A stretch of DNA of 64,000 bases, from NCBI GenBank assembly GCA_902779395.1, contig CACZBK010000020.1, forward strand, positions 19,024-83,023. Reading direction: 5' to 3'. The notes beneath the pieces were generated by a model. It saw only the letters and a program-made list of their open reading frames with translations, was not told where the DNA came from and made no database searches. A program made the position numbers and the translations under genes. Of this stretch, positions 1 through 8,338 are shown piece after piece (position 1 is the first letter of the stretch; each line of letters begins with the position of its first letter). The stretch is from an uncultured Lachnospiraceae bacterium. Its GTDB lineage: Bacteria; Bacillota; Clostridia; Lachnospirales; Lachnospiraceae.

Positions 1-144
1 GGTGTACTGAAGCACGCATTCATAACATTCGGCATCAGAGCAATCTGCAAGTCCCTTATTATAGTTCTCCCTGGCCAGTTCCTCTAAACTGTCTTCCATT
101 TTTTCCTCCAGCACCCTGCGCTGAAGGCTTCTTTCCAAACTCAT
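1..144 (-). CDS. Hypothetical protein, 5' part only (runs off left edge)
   Basis: Only the first 48 residues are visible; the frame is open to base 1. The ATG at 144 follows a purine-rich GGAGATGGAGAG ribosome site, and a good promoter lies upstream. The visible part is charged and probably helical (Glu-rich residues 4-28), followed by three cysteines at about residues 35, 40 and 43. I do not recognise the family from so short a piece and assign no function. Confidence 0.6.
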   Translation of the reverse strand, partial: MSLERSLQRRVLEEKMEDSLEELARENYNKGLADCSDAECYECVLQYT

Positions 145-198
145 CTCTCCATCTCCCGTAATCATATTGTTTTTCTGTCAACATATACACAAAGAATC

Positions 199-227
199 AG
201 TTTATCACAAGCCTGTTTTTTCTGCAA
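199..227 (-). promoter_or_regulatory. Sigma-A type promoter for the edge gene
   Basis: On the minus strand, TTGCAG (222-227) and TAAACT (199-204) are separated by 17 nt. The predicted start is near 192, about 48 nt before the ATG at 144. Confidence 0.45.
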
Positions 228-252
228 GCAAGCCTCTTACACCTGAATTCTC

Positions 253-1482
253 CTAAATATCCAGCTTATCCATTTTTTTGATCAGTCTGTTGAGCTTTCT
301 TTGAAATTCCGTAGAAAAAAGTTCATCTGCCCCGCTTTCCTTTATCTCCCTTACACTTTTCAGCTCATCCGGCATTGCCGAAAGCGCTTCATCCGGCAAT
401 GACAGCAGGAAATCTATGGCAGTTTCGATATATTCGAAACCGTTCTCCATGAATGCATCAACATCCATTCCGCTGTCATATATCCCTTCCGGCAGTTCCA
501 GCTCGGGAACATATTCAACACGTTCCAGTTTTATGGCACAATTCCTGCACCATTGCTTCAGAAGCGAATACGTACGGTCATCCATTACCATGATCTGCAC
601 GGGACATGATCCGTATTGGCATATCGCTTCCATAAACTTATCAAGTACGACTTCTGTACGGCTCTCATAATAAGCAACCGGAGTCATCTCCACTATCTCA
701 CTTTTTTCAAGGCATACTGTCTTTATCACTGACGGCAGTACCTTTTCGCTTCCTCCGCCCCATGCCGCAGGAGTATCCACCCGCACAATCCTGCAGGCCC
801 AGCTGCCTCTTTTTTTCATCATTTTGATCCTTTTCTGAAGGATCTCGTTGCTGTTGACCCCTGCAGGATATTTCATTCTTTCCAATCCGGGGATCTTAAC
901 AAATGACTGTCTGAATTTTCCCCGGCGTTCTTCGACAACAGCCATATCAAAACCGTTCTTATCTTCCGTGGGGATAAATAGCCTTACCTTGCCCTCTTTT
1001 CCTTCGATAAACCACATGGCTGCATCCAGTGCCTTACTCATGACCAGCTTATCAGCATCTTCCTTAAGGTCTGCCGGCGGCTGTCCTTTTCGTAAACGGG
1101 AAAACTTCGGATAAGCTCCGCTCCCCCTGGGTTTTATCCCATGCAAAGCCGCTGCGGCCGAAGCCATCTGCTGTTCATATTCAGACAATCTGCTCTTATT
1201 TGTAAATGTAAGCTCCACCCCTTCTATCATAGCTTCCAGATGAAGCACTTCTTCATCATCGGCCATTGTTTCGGGATCCGCATCCATTATCCGCCTTACA
1301 GCTTCCAGCGTATCATCGCCATAATACACGGAAACAGTTTTCTCTTCATTGTCATTTCGCCGGATCTGGACAAATACCATATCCTCATTTTTATTTTTTA
1401 ACGCAAATATCTGCTCCTCCAGAAATATATCCCACAGGCCGCTCTTCTTTATCTCTAAAGCTTTTTCATATAGATCCGTCAT
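253..1482 (-). CDS. DUF6930/DUF7309-like protein of unknown function
   Basis: This is a soluble 409-residue protein with no signal peptide or membrane segment. It opens with MTDLYEKALEIKKSGLW, like cytoplasmic clostridial proteins annotated with the DUF7309 and DUF6930 domains. The middle (about residues 120-260) carries a basic stretch and a KRGSW segment, and the end is an acidic then basic helix. The gene stands alone and is divergent from the two-component genes to its right. Family assignment is from overall look only; the biochemical role is unknown. Confidence 0.6.
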   Translation of the reverse strand: MTDLYEKALEIKKSGLWDIFLEEQIFALKNKNEDMVFVQIRRNDNEEKTVSVYYGDDTLEAVRRIMDADPETMADDEEVLHLEAMIEGVELTFTNKSRLSEYEQQMASAAAALHGIKPRGSGAYPKFSRLRKGQPPADLKEDADKLVMSKALDAAMWFIEGKEGKVRLFIPTEDKNGFDMAVVEERRGKFRQSFVKIPGLERMKYPAGVNSNEILQKRIKMMKKRGSWACRIVRVDTPAAWGGGSEKVLPSVIKTVCLEKSEIVEMTPVAYYESRTEVVLDKFMEAICQYGSCPVQIMVMDDRTYSLLKQWCRNCAIKLERVEYVPELELPEGIYDSGMDVDAFMENGFEYIETAIDFLLSLPDEALSAMPDELKSVREIKESGADELFSTEFQRKLNRLIKKMDKLDI

Positions 1483-1573
1483 AGAAAAAGATTATACCAT
1501 CTACCCCCTTGTATTACAAGTTTTGTACTCTCCCGCCGGAGCGGATCTCCATGCTGCGGACGACATTTTTTCA

Positions 1574-1651
1574 TTTATTTTTTATTACAGGCATGCTATA
1601 CTCACAACGTGTCAGAGATTACAGTAAGCGCAATAAGTAATTGCACTTACT
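1574..1651 (+). promoter_or_regulatory. Extended -10 promoter and inverted repeat ahead of the response regulator
   Basis: TATACT at 1597-1602 is preceded by TG one base upstream, making an extended -10; the -35 (TTTATT, 1574-1579) is poor. About 15 nt past the predicted start lies a 29-nt inverted repeat (1623-1651) with arms AGTAAGcGCAAT and ATTGCaCTTACT. Its position downstream of the start and before the ribosome site suits an operator or a leader hairpin. It does not match the BceR box seen before the transporter genes. Confidence 0.5.
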
Positions 1652-1689
1652 CTAATGCTCCGCGAGTATGCTTAGGGGGGATAAAAGGA

Positions 1690-2361
1690 TTGTACCGTAT
1701 CTTTCTTGTTGAAGATGACCGCGGGATCGCGGAAGCAATAGCTGCTCAGACCGCCCTGTGGGATATAGAAACAATATGCGTTAAGGATTTTCGAAATGTT
1801 ATGGCGGAATTCAGTTCCTGTGCCCCGCAGCTGGTCCTTTTGGATATATCACTTCCTTTTTATGACGGCTATCACTGGTGTCGTGAGATACGTAATGTAT
1901 CAAAAGTACCGCTAATTTTCATCTCTTCTGCAGCAGATAACCTGAATATTGTCATGGCAATGAACATGGGCGCAGACGACTTTATCGCCAAACCCTTTGA
2001 CCAGAGCGTATTAATGGCAAAGATAAATGCTCTGCTGCGGCGCACCTATGATTTTGGGAATTCTTCCGGCATACTTGAGCACAAAGGCGCTTTATTAAAC
2101 ACCGGTGACGGATCACTCTGTTATAATAACGAAAAGATCGAACTCACAAAGAACGAATACCGCATTCTCCTTGGTCTTATGCAGTCTAAGGGAAAGATCA
2201 TAAGCCGTGAAAAGCTGATGGAACTTTTGTGGGAATCGGATGAGTTTGTCGATGACAATACGCTTACGGTAAACATCGGACGGCTGCGTAAAAAGCTCGA
2301 AGCGGCGGGCCTCCACAACTTTATCACCACCAAACACGGTGTTGGATATATCATCTCATGA
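1690..2361 (+). CDS. OmpR/BceR-type response regulator
   Basis: This is the DNA-binding response regulator of a peptide-antibiotic-sensing two-component system. The N-terminal receiver has the acidic pair in FLVEDD, the phospho-acceptor Asp in LVLLDISLPFYDG and the conserved Lys in AKPFD. The C-terminal winged helix has LTKNEYRILLGLM and the recognition region NTLTVNIGRLRKKL. I start it at TTG 1690 because GGGGGG lies 9 nt upstream and the receiver begins right there; an open GTG start at 1609 would add 27 unlikely residues. It overlaps the kinase gene by 4 nt (ATGA), so the two are translationally coupled. The likely target is the box at 3348. Confidence 0.88.
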   Translation: MYRIFLVEDDRGIAEAIAAQTALWDIETICVKDFRNVMAEFSSCAPQLVLLDISLPFYDGYHWCREIRNVSKVPLIFISSAADNLNIVMAMNMGADDFIAKPFDQSVLMAKINALLRRTYDFGNSSGILEHKGALLNTGDGSLCYNNEKIELTKNEYRILLGLMQSKGKIISREKLMELLWESDEFVDDNTLTVNIGRLRKKLEAAGLHNFITTKHGVGYIIS

Positions 2362-3344
2362 AAAATATCCTTAAACCATATATCAAAGAGAAGCTCCCTG
2401 CAGTTATCATGTTCCTGGTATCCTGCTGTATTTTTGCTGCAGTTTTTTATCTCTACGGCCTTCCGATGGCTGCAGTAGCATATCCGGCGCTGATATGTAC
2501 AGTGCTCTGGATCATCTATTCACTGTGCTGCTGCCATAAAGCTTTTGAAAAGCATAAGATCCTGTCGTCCATCACTGATGCGCTTACCGAAGATATGCTT
2601 TCCGGATTCAGTGGTATCGATGACGAAGACTACAGACGGATAATCTGCCTGCTGATGGAAGCGCGGATAAAACAAGAAAATGCAGCATACCATAAATACA
2701 GTGACATGATAGATTATTATACATTGTGGGCTCACCAGATCAAAACCCCCATCGCTGCAATGCGTCTTACTCTCCAGAACGAAGACAGCCCCGTATCACG
2801 GCGGCTCAAATCCGATCTTTCAAGAATAGAGCGCTATGTAGAAATGGTACTCGCATATCTGAGGCTGGACTCCTCATCTACGGATTATGTACTGCGGGAA
2901 TGCGAGCTGGATAAGGTTATTCGCAGCGCAGTAAAAAAATTCTCCGGTGAATTCATCGACCGGCATCTGTCTCTTGATCTTAAACCCACTAACACCAAGA
3001 TCCTTACCGATGAAAAGTGGCTGTCCTTCGTATTAGAACAGCTTATCTCCAATGCTCTTAAATATACATCAGAGGGCAGGATATCGATATATTCGGATGT
3101 CCCCGATCACCTTTGTATCTCCGACACCGGGATCGGTATCGCTGCAGAGGATCTGCCACGTATATTTGAAAAAGGCTATACCGGCTATAACGGCCGTAAT
3201 GATAAACATGCCAGCGGTCTGGGATTATATCTGTGCAGGCGTATCTTAAACAATCTCGGGCACACTCTCACAGCGCAGTCCGAGCCCGGAAAGGGTACGA
3301 CCATGGTTCTTGATCTTTCGCGTAAAAAGCTCTCCGTTGAATAA
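2358..3344 (+). CDS. BceS-like intramembrane-sensing histidine kinase
   Basis: This 328-residue kinase has two N-terminal membrane helices (about residues 14-31 and 38-58) with almost no extracellular loop, the hallmark of kinases that sense through a partner ABC transporter. The H-box HQIKTPIAAMRL puts the phospho-accepting His at about residue 126. The ATPase domain shows EQLISNALKYT (N box), SDTGIGI (G1) and SGLGLYLC (G2). It is followed at once by the BceAB-like transporter. Since the permease is broken, signalling through this kinase may be lost or altered. Confidence 0.88.
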   Translation: MKNILKPYIKEKLPAVIMFLVSCCIFAAVFYLYGLPMAAVAYPALICTVLWIIYSLCCCHKAFEKHKILSSITDALTEDMLSGFSGIDDEDYRRIICLLMEARIKQENAAYHKYSDMIDYYTLWAHQIKTPIAAMRLTLQNEDSPVSRRLKSDLSRIERYVEMVLAYLRLDSSSTDYVLRECELDKVIRSAVKKFSGEFIDRHLSLDLKPTNTKILTDEKWLSFVLEQLISNALKYTSEGRISIYSDVPDHLCISDTGIGIAAEDLPRIFEKGYTGYNGRNDKHASGLGLYLCRRILNNLGHTLTAQSEPGKGTTMVLDLSRKKLSVE

Positions 3345-3347
3345 ATC

Positions 3348-3421
3348 TGACAAAAATGTAAGAAAAGCAGAAGAAATTGTAAGTCCGATAACAGGAATCA
3401 GCTTCCTTTTCCTGTTATGAT
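3348..3421 (+). promoter_or_regulatory. BceR-type operator and promoter of the BceAB-like transporter
   Basis: TGACA-AAAA-TGTAA (3348-3361) fits the TNACA-N4-TGTAA consensus described for BceR-like regulators. A second TGTAAG half-site begins at 3378, 21 bp (two helical turns) after the first. An extended -10, TGtTATGAT, lies at 3413-3421, and no -35 hexamer is visible, as expected for an activated promoter. Confidence 0.7.
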
Positions 3422-3436
3422 CATCACAGATGATCA
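3390..3436 (+). promoter_or_regulatory. Two inverted repeats around the bceA-like transcription start
   Basis: AACAGGAA...TTCCTGTT spans 3390-3416, between the operator and the -10. TGATCATC-ACA-GATGATCA, a perfect 8-bp stem with 3-nt loop, spans 3418-3436 in the 5' leader just before the GGAGG at 3441. The second could form a 5' hairpin on the mRNA. Confidence 0.4.
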
Positions 3437-3453
3437 CAAAGGAGGATATGATT

Positions 3454-4218
3454 ATGAGTATTTTGGAAGTAAAAGATCTGAAAAAGATATATACATCGCG
3501 TTTCGGGACGCAGAAGGTTGAAGCACTTAAATGTGTCAACTTCAGTGTGGAAAAAGGGGAATATGTTGCCGTCATGGGGGAATCCGGAAGCGGAAAGACC
3601 ACCCTTTTAAATCTTCTGGCCGCTCTTGACAAACCTACCTCAGGCAGTGTAAAGCTGGATGGTGTTGATACCTCTGCTCTGCGCGAAAAGGATATAGCCG
3701 CGTTCAGACGTAACCAGCTGGGCTTTGTTTTCCAGGATTTCAACCTTCTTGATACCTTCACCCTTGAGGATAATATCTATCTTCCGCTGGTACTGGCCGG
3801 AAAGGACCATACCGAAATGGAAAAGCTGTTAAAGCCTCTGGCAGAAGAACTTGGGATCGCGGACCTCTTAAAGAAGTATCCTTATGAGGTATCAGGCGGA
3901 CAGAAGCAGCGGGCTGCGGCTGCCAGGGCTCTTATCACCGAGCCAAAACTCCTTCTGGCCGATGAGCCAACCGGTGCCCTGGACTCCCGTTCCACCGATG
4001 AGCTGCTCTCTCTCTTCGCTGACGTAAATAAAAAAGGGCAGACAATAGTAATGGTCACACACAGTGTTAAAGCAGCAAGTCATGCCACCCGGGTACTCTT
4101 CATACGAGACGGTGAAGTTTACCACCAGCTGTATCGCGGAAATGATACTAACGAACAGCTGTATCAGAAGATATCCGATACTCTTACCGTACTTACGACG
4201 GGAGGTGAGATCAAATGA
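3454..4218 (+). CDS. BceA-like ABC transporter ATPase
   Basis: This is the ATPase of a Bce-type transporter that frees lipid II-cycle intermediates from peptide antibiotics and reports flux to the kinase. It has 254 residues with Walker A GESGSGKTT (about 42-50), signature VSGGQKQR and Walker B LLLADEPTGALDS. I start it at ATG 3454, 8 nt after GGAGG; an in-frame ATG at 3448 sits only 2 nt after it. It overlaps the permease gene by 4 nt (ATGA). The ATPase itself is intact. Confidence 0.9.
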   Translation: MSILEVKDLKKIYTSRFGTQKVEALKCVNFSVEKGEYVAVMGESGSGKTTLLNLLAALDKPTSGSVKLDGVDTSALREKDIAAFRRNQLGFVFQDFNLLDTFTLEDNIYLPLVLAGKDHTEMEKLLKPLAEELGIADLLKKYPYEVSGGQKQRAAAARALITEPKLLLADEPTGALDSRSTDELLSLFADVNKKGQTIVMVTHSVKAASHATRVLFIRDGEVYHQLYRGNDTNEQLYQKISDTLTVLTTGGEIK

Positions 4219-6234
4219 GATTCTACATCCGGCTTGCTATAGATGGGATAAGAAAAAACAGCAGGCTCTATATTCCCTACCTGCTCACATGCATCGGAAC
4301 AACAATGATGTTTTATATACTGTTGAGCCTCTCTTATTCCTCCCAGATAAAGAATACGCATGGCGGCTCTACCATGATTGTGGTGCTGCGGCTGGGTTCA
4401 GTCGTGATAGGACTGTTCTCCCTGATATTTCTGTTCTATTCCAACACCTTTCTGATCAGAAGGCGTCATAAAGAATTCGGGCTCTATAATATACTGGGCA
4501 TGAACAAATGGAATATCAGCTGCATAATGTTCTGGGAAACGATGCTCACCGCAGCTGTCAGCATGATCGCCGGGCTCTTTGGCGGCATACTGTTTTCCAA
4601 ATTATCTGAACTGGTACTGCTTCGTATGTCCCATTCCGAAACCGGTTATAAACTCAGCCTGCATACAGGCAGTATCATCATTACACTTATACTTTTCGCA
4701 GTCATCTTTTGCCTGATGCTTTTAGTCTCGATCGCAAGGGTACAGCTTTCCAAACCCCTCGATCTGTTAAAAAGTGAAGCTGCGGGAGAAAAACCTCCTA
4801 AAGCAAACTGGCTGTTTGCCATTGCCGGACTGGTATTGCTGGTGATAGCTTATTATCTTGCCGTCAGTATACAGTCGCCCTTAAGCGCACTCATGATATT
4901 CTTCACGGCAGTACTCATGGTCATAGCTGCTACATACCTTTTATTTATTGCCGGCTCGGTAGTACTTTGTAAGATATTGCAGAAAAACAAAGCTTATTAC
5001 TACAAGGCATCGCACTTCGTTTCCGTATCTTCCATGGCATTCAGGATGAAACGTAACGGTTCCGGACTGGCCTCCATCTGCATACTTTCTACTATGGTGC
5101 TGGTCATGCTCTCATCTACAAGCTGCCTCTATTTTGGCGGCGAGGATGCCATGCGCGGAGAGGCACCATATGACATAAGTGCATATGTGAGTCTTGACTC
5201 CCCTGCAGATGCCACGGCAGAGAACATGGAACTCATTAACAGTCTGGTCCGTGAAAAGACAGCAGATGAGCACGATACTCTGATCAACTACACGCTTCTC
5301 TGTACTTTCGGATACTTTGATAACGGAACGATCGATGTAAACGGAACAGAAGACATGCGTGAAATAACCGGTTCATCATCAACACTTGAGATGGTACGTG
5401 CCTTTTATGTCATGCCTCTGTCCGAATACAACCGCCTTACAGGAAGCAATATCACACTATCCCCCGGAGAAGCCCTGATCTATTCAAGCAACAAGCCTTA
5501 TGCCTATGATACGATCTCCGTAAAAGGCACACGCCCGCTTAAGGTAGCTGCCACTACCGATACAGCGCCCTACAGACTTTCTACCGTAGATACCATGATC
5601 ACCGTATACCTTGTGATGATCCCCGACTGGACGGAATACGCGGATGAAGTCTCAGAATATGTGAAAAGCATAGGCGATGAAAGGATCAGCGCCGATATCA
5701 TTCAGTACTGCTGCTTTGATATGCCGTCTCTCTCTGCTGACGAACAGCTGCGTATCAATTCCGAAATAAAAAAATGCGGAGAAGAAATGATCACAAACGG
5801 TAATGCACCGGGGTGGCTGCGCTTTAACACAATGGCCTATGAAGGTGACCGTGAAGGCTTTTTCTCAATGAACGGAAGTCTGTTCTTTATAGGTATCATA
5901 CTGAGCATACTCTTCCTCTCGGCGGCTGCACTTATAATCTACTATAAACAGCTTTCCGAAGGTTATGAGGATCAGAACCGCTTTGATATTATGCAAAAAG
6001 TCGGAATGACGGATGCTGAGATAAAGAGTACCATTAACTCCCAGGTCCTGACGGTATTTTTATCAAAGCGGTTCTGATCCTCCAAAGATAATACATCTTT
6101 TCGGGATATTGAACATTAAGCTGCTGATCTTTACAAGCGTCACCTGTTTCCTGGCATTTGCGGTATTCTACATATTCGTATACCGCAGGACAGCGAAAAC
6201 ATATTATTCGATCGTAAAAAAGGTTGTCTCCTGA
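4215..6234 (+). pseudogene. BceB-like ABC permease, frameshifted near the C-terminus
   Basis: The reading frame gives a normal BceB-like protein up to SQVLTVF: an N-terminal membrane helix, three more helix pairs, a large extracellular domain (about residues 300-520) and the conserved GYEDQNRFDIMQKVGM motif. It then ends early at a TGA (6075-6077), giving 620 residues. The expected last part reappears in another frame from about 6085: KIIHLFGILNIKLLIFTSV, then a final helix and VKKVVS, stopping at 6234. Roughly 20 codons of the ninth/tenth helix region are missing. In their place sits a 22-nt inverted copy of 5967-5988. A functional full-length permease is unlikely. Confidence 0.82.
5967..6082. 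repeat. 22-bp perfect inverted repeat at the bceB-like break
   Basis: Bases 5967-5988, coding for part of the conserved YEDQNRFDI segment, recur as an exact reverse complement at 6061-6082; 72 nt separate the arms. The first arm is in its proper coding place, while the second replaces coding sequence. This points to a fold-back, template-switch event as the cause of the frameshift. Confidence 0.85.
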
Positions 6235-6245
6235 CAACCTTTTTT
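6216..6245. terminator. Bidirectional intrinsic terminator
   Basis: AAAAAA, then GGTTGTC (6222-6228), loop TCCT, GACAACC (6233-6239), then TTTTTT. It overlaps the old bceB-like stop codon and serves both this plus-strand operon and the minus-strand genes ending at 6346. Confidence 0.88.
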
Positions 6246-6345
6246 ACACCGGCAGCATATTTTCACGTTTGCCTTTTCCTATACATTTTCTCCGGCTCCT
6301 GCACTCAGCATGCTGCGTATGTCTTCTTCCGTATCACAGGCAGTT

Positions 6346-7350
6346 TCAAAATCCTGTCTTTCGGACAGCCTCAACAAGATTTCTCCCATAGTTCTCTGTA
6401 CCGAGGCAGTTAGGATGCAGGCCATCCAGATAATACTCACTGAGATGGGGAACCAGTTTTAAACCATCCACTACAGTAACATTTTTATAACTTCCGGCTA
6501 TCTCCTTAACCTTTTTGCAAAAGATTACGAACTTCTCATATACGTCAGGCTGATCCCCGCGCCATACAGGAGATATACAAAGGACAGGTATGTCATTTCC
6601 GTAGATCCCTGTAAGGGTCTCATAGTATTCCTCAACATCAGTCATAGTCTCACTGCCGAACTGGTTGGTACCAAGTGCAACAATTATCTTTTCCGGCTGA
6701 TATCCGTCCATCTTCATCAAAGATTTCTTATCATATATATATCCGCCTATTCCCTGATTGATAATGTCATAATTCAACAGACGGTTTGCCACGCTGACAT
6801 ATGTCATTGCGGAACGGAGAGGTCCGTAACCCTGCGTGATGGAATCACCAAGCCAAAGTACCTTATCCCCTTTTTCAGCCTTTTTTACATCTGCATTTAT
6901 CTCAAAATTCTTTACCAGGACCGTTGCATCAGCAGGCAGATAGATCACGACTGATTTTTTGCCTTCCGGCAGTTCCCAGCTTATCTTACCGTCTATCGGA
7001 AACTCCCATTCAGGTAATCCTTCCCCGGTTTCCTTCGGCCGGCGGCCGTTCTTTTCCAGAATATCTTTAACATAATCTATTTTTGTTATCATTCCGTCCA
7101 CAGCTAATTCAAAAGAATCCGGAGAACCCAGCCAGATAAATCTGTAATCAAAGGAGATCTTCGTCGCCTCGGTAATAAACTCTATCGTTTTTGCCGTGGT
7201 CGCCATACATCTGTCATACCAGAAATCAAACGCCCTTTTAAAATATTGCATCTGTTCAGCAGTATACTGAAAAGCCTGAAGCCATCCGTCTTTTGTTTCC
7301 TCAAAACTGTATGCTCCATAGTAATGCTTCTTCAGTTCTTCATTTGTCAT
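6346..7350 (-). CDS. SGNH/GDSL-family hydrolase (probable carbohydrate esterase)
   Basis: This is a two-domain cytoplasmic protein: an N-terminal beta-sandwich-like part (about 1-155), then an SGNH hydrolase domain. The catalytic Ser is in LGDSITQGYG (about residue 170); GIGGY supplies the block II Gly, GTNQF the block III Asn, and DGLHPN the Asp and His. This arrangement is known from deacetylases acting on sugars. There is no signal peptide, so the substrate would be cytoplasmic. GGAGGG lies before the ATG, and it follows the kinase gene by 22 nt in the same direction. Confidence 0.8.
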   Translation of the reverse strand: MTNEELKKHYYGAYSFEETKDGWLQAFQYTAEQMQYFKRAFDFWYDRCMATTAKTIEFITEATKISFDYRFIWLGSPDSFELAVDGMITKIDYVKDILEKNGRRPKETGEGLPEWEFPIDGKISWELPEGKKSVVIYLPADATVLVKNFEINADVKKAEKGDKVLWLGDSITQGYGPLRSAMTYVSVANRLLNYDIINQGIGGYIYDKKSLMKMDGYQPEKIIVALGTNQFGSETMTDVEEYYETLTGIYGNDIPVLCISPVWRGDQPDVYEKFVIFCKKVKEIAGSYKNVTVVDGLKLVPHLSEYYLDGLHPNCLGTENYGRNLVEAVRKTGF

Positions 7351-7372
7351 GATGATGACCCTCCTTTTGATC

Positions 7373-8338
7373 TTATTCCGATTTCATTAGATTCATTCTG
7401 GCTTTATTCAGCAGATACCCGGGATGCTTTTCCTTAAAGCTTTTCTTTTTTGCTACAGCATCTGTATAATATCTCAATCCCAGTTCAAAACAGATCTTAC
7501 TGATCATTTGAGGTAAAAGCTCTGCTTCTTCACTGCTCAACAGATCAGCACCTTCACTCTGATACCCCTGCAAAAAAACCTGCAGCATATCTGCATCAAT
7601 GTTTCCTTTGTTCTCGCAGCATGATCTTGCACAATCGGCAATATCTTCCGACAAAGATCCCGGCATGACCGTATCAAGATCAATAAACGCCTTTATCTTT
7701 CCCCTTTCGAACAATATGTTTGCAAGCTTCGGATCCCCATGTATCACTGCAGATCTGTCTGTCCTGATATCCAGAAAATCCCGGATCTTTATACTGATAT
7801 ACTTTTCCAGTTTTTTATCTCTTTCTTCACCCGACAGGTCATTGTTTAACACCCATAAATAATGATCATAATAATAATCCAGATCATGATGCATAGGGAA
7901 AACGGCAAGCGGTTTTTCCCAAAGTGTTTGCAGTATCCTGTGTAATCCTGCCAGTCCTTTCCCGCAGGCAAAGATCATATCGCGATCCAGCGGAATGGTG
8001 CTGATCTCCCCATTGATAAACGGATACATTCTCCAGTGTTGCCCATCAGCATCAGTATAAAAAAAACTGTCTTCTTCTGTCTTCATCCATTTTGGGAAAA
8101 GAAGACCTGCTTTTTCGAACGCCTCCGAATATAAAAGATAATTATGTTCAAGGATCCCTGTATCCATACTTCCCCGGATCCGCTGACATATATAACCTGC
8201 CTTATCCGTATTCAGGCGGTAAGTATCATTGATACGTCCGTCGCCGAAAGAAAACACGCTTTCTATTCTGTCATGAATGAATTTACCGGCAGCATCCTCA
8301 ACACAGCTTTCCGCTTTTGATGAATGTTTTGTTCTCAT
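7373..8338 (-). CDS. APH-fold kinase related to N-acetylhexosamine 1-kinase (NahK)
   Basis: This is an aminoglycoside-phosphotransferase-fold small-molecule kinase. GDGRINDTYRL and YICQRIR match the N-lobe of NahK-like sugar kinases. The catalytic loop is VIHGDPKLANILF, and the metal-binding segment FIDLDTVMPG is typical of that family rather than of antibiotic kinases. I choose ATG 8338 (321 residues), since GAGGAA lies just before it; a longer open frame to 8398 runs back inside the upstream gene. The gene overlaps the sensor/GGDEF gene by 41 nt, so the two are coupled. The exact sugar is not known. Confidence 0.75.
   Translation of the reverse strand: MRTKHSSKAESCVEDAAGKFIHDRIESVFSFGDGRINDTYRLNTDKAGYICQRIRGSMDTGILEHNYLLYSEAFEKAGLLFPKWMKTEEDSFFYTDADGQHWRMYPFINGEISTIPLDRDMIFACGKGLAGLHRILQTLWEKPLAVFPMHHDLDYYYDHYLWVLNNDLSGEERDKKLEKYISIKIRDFLDIRTDRSAVIHGDPKLANILFERGKIKAFIDLDTVMPGSLSEDIADCARSCCENKGNIDADMLQVFLQGYQSEGADLLSSEEAELLPQMISKICFELGLRYYTDAVAKKKSFKEKHPGYLLNKARMNLMKSE

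Noticed and set aside
5989-6060. Phase-variable inversion between the 22-bp inverted arms
   Set aside because: Flipping the 72 bp between the arms would not bring back the missing permease codons or the frame, so it cannot be an on/off switch.
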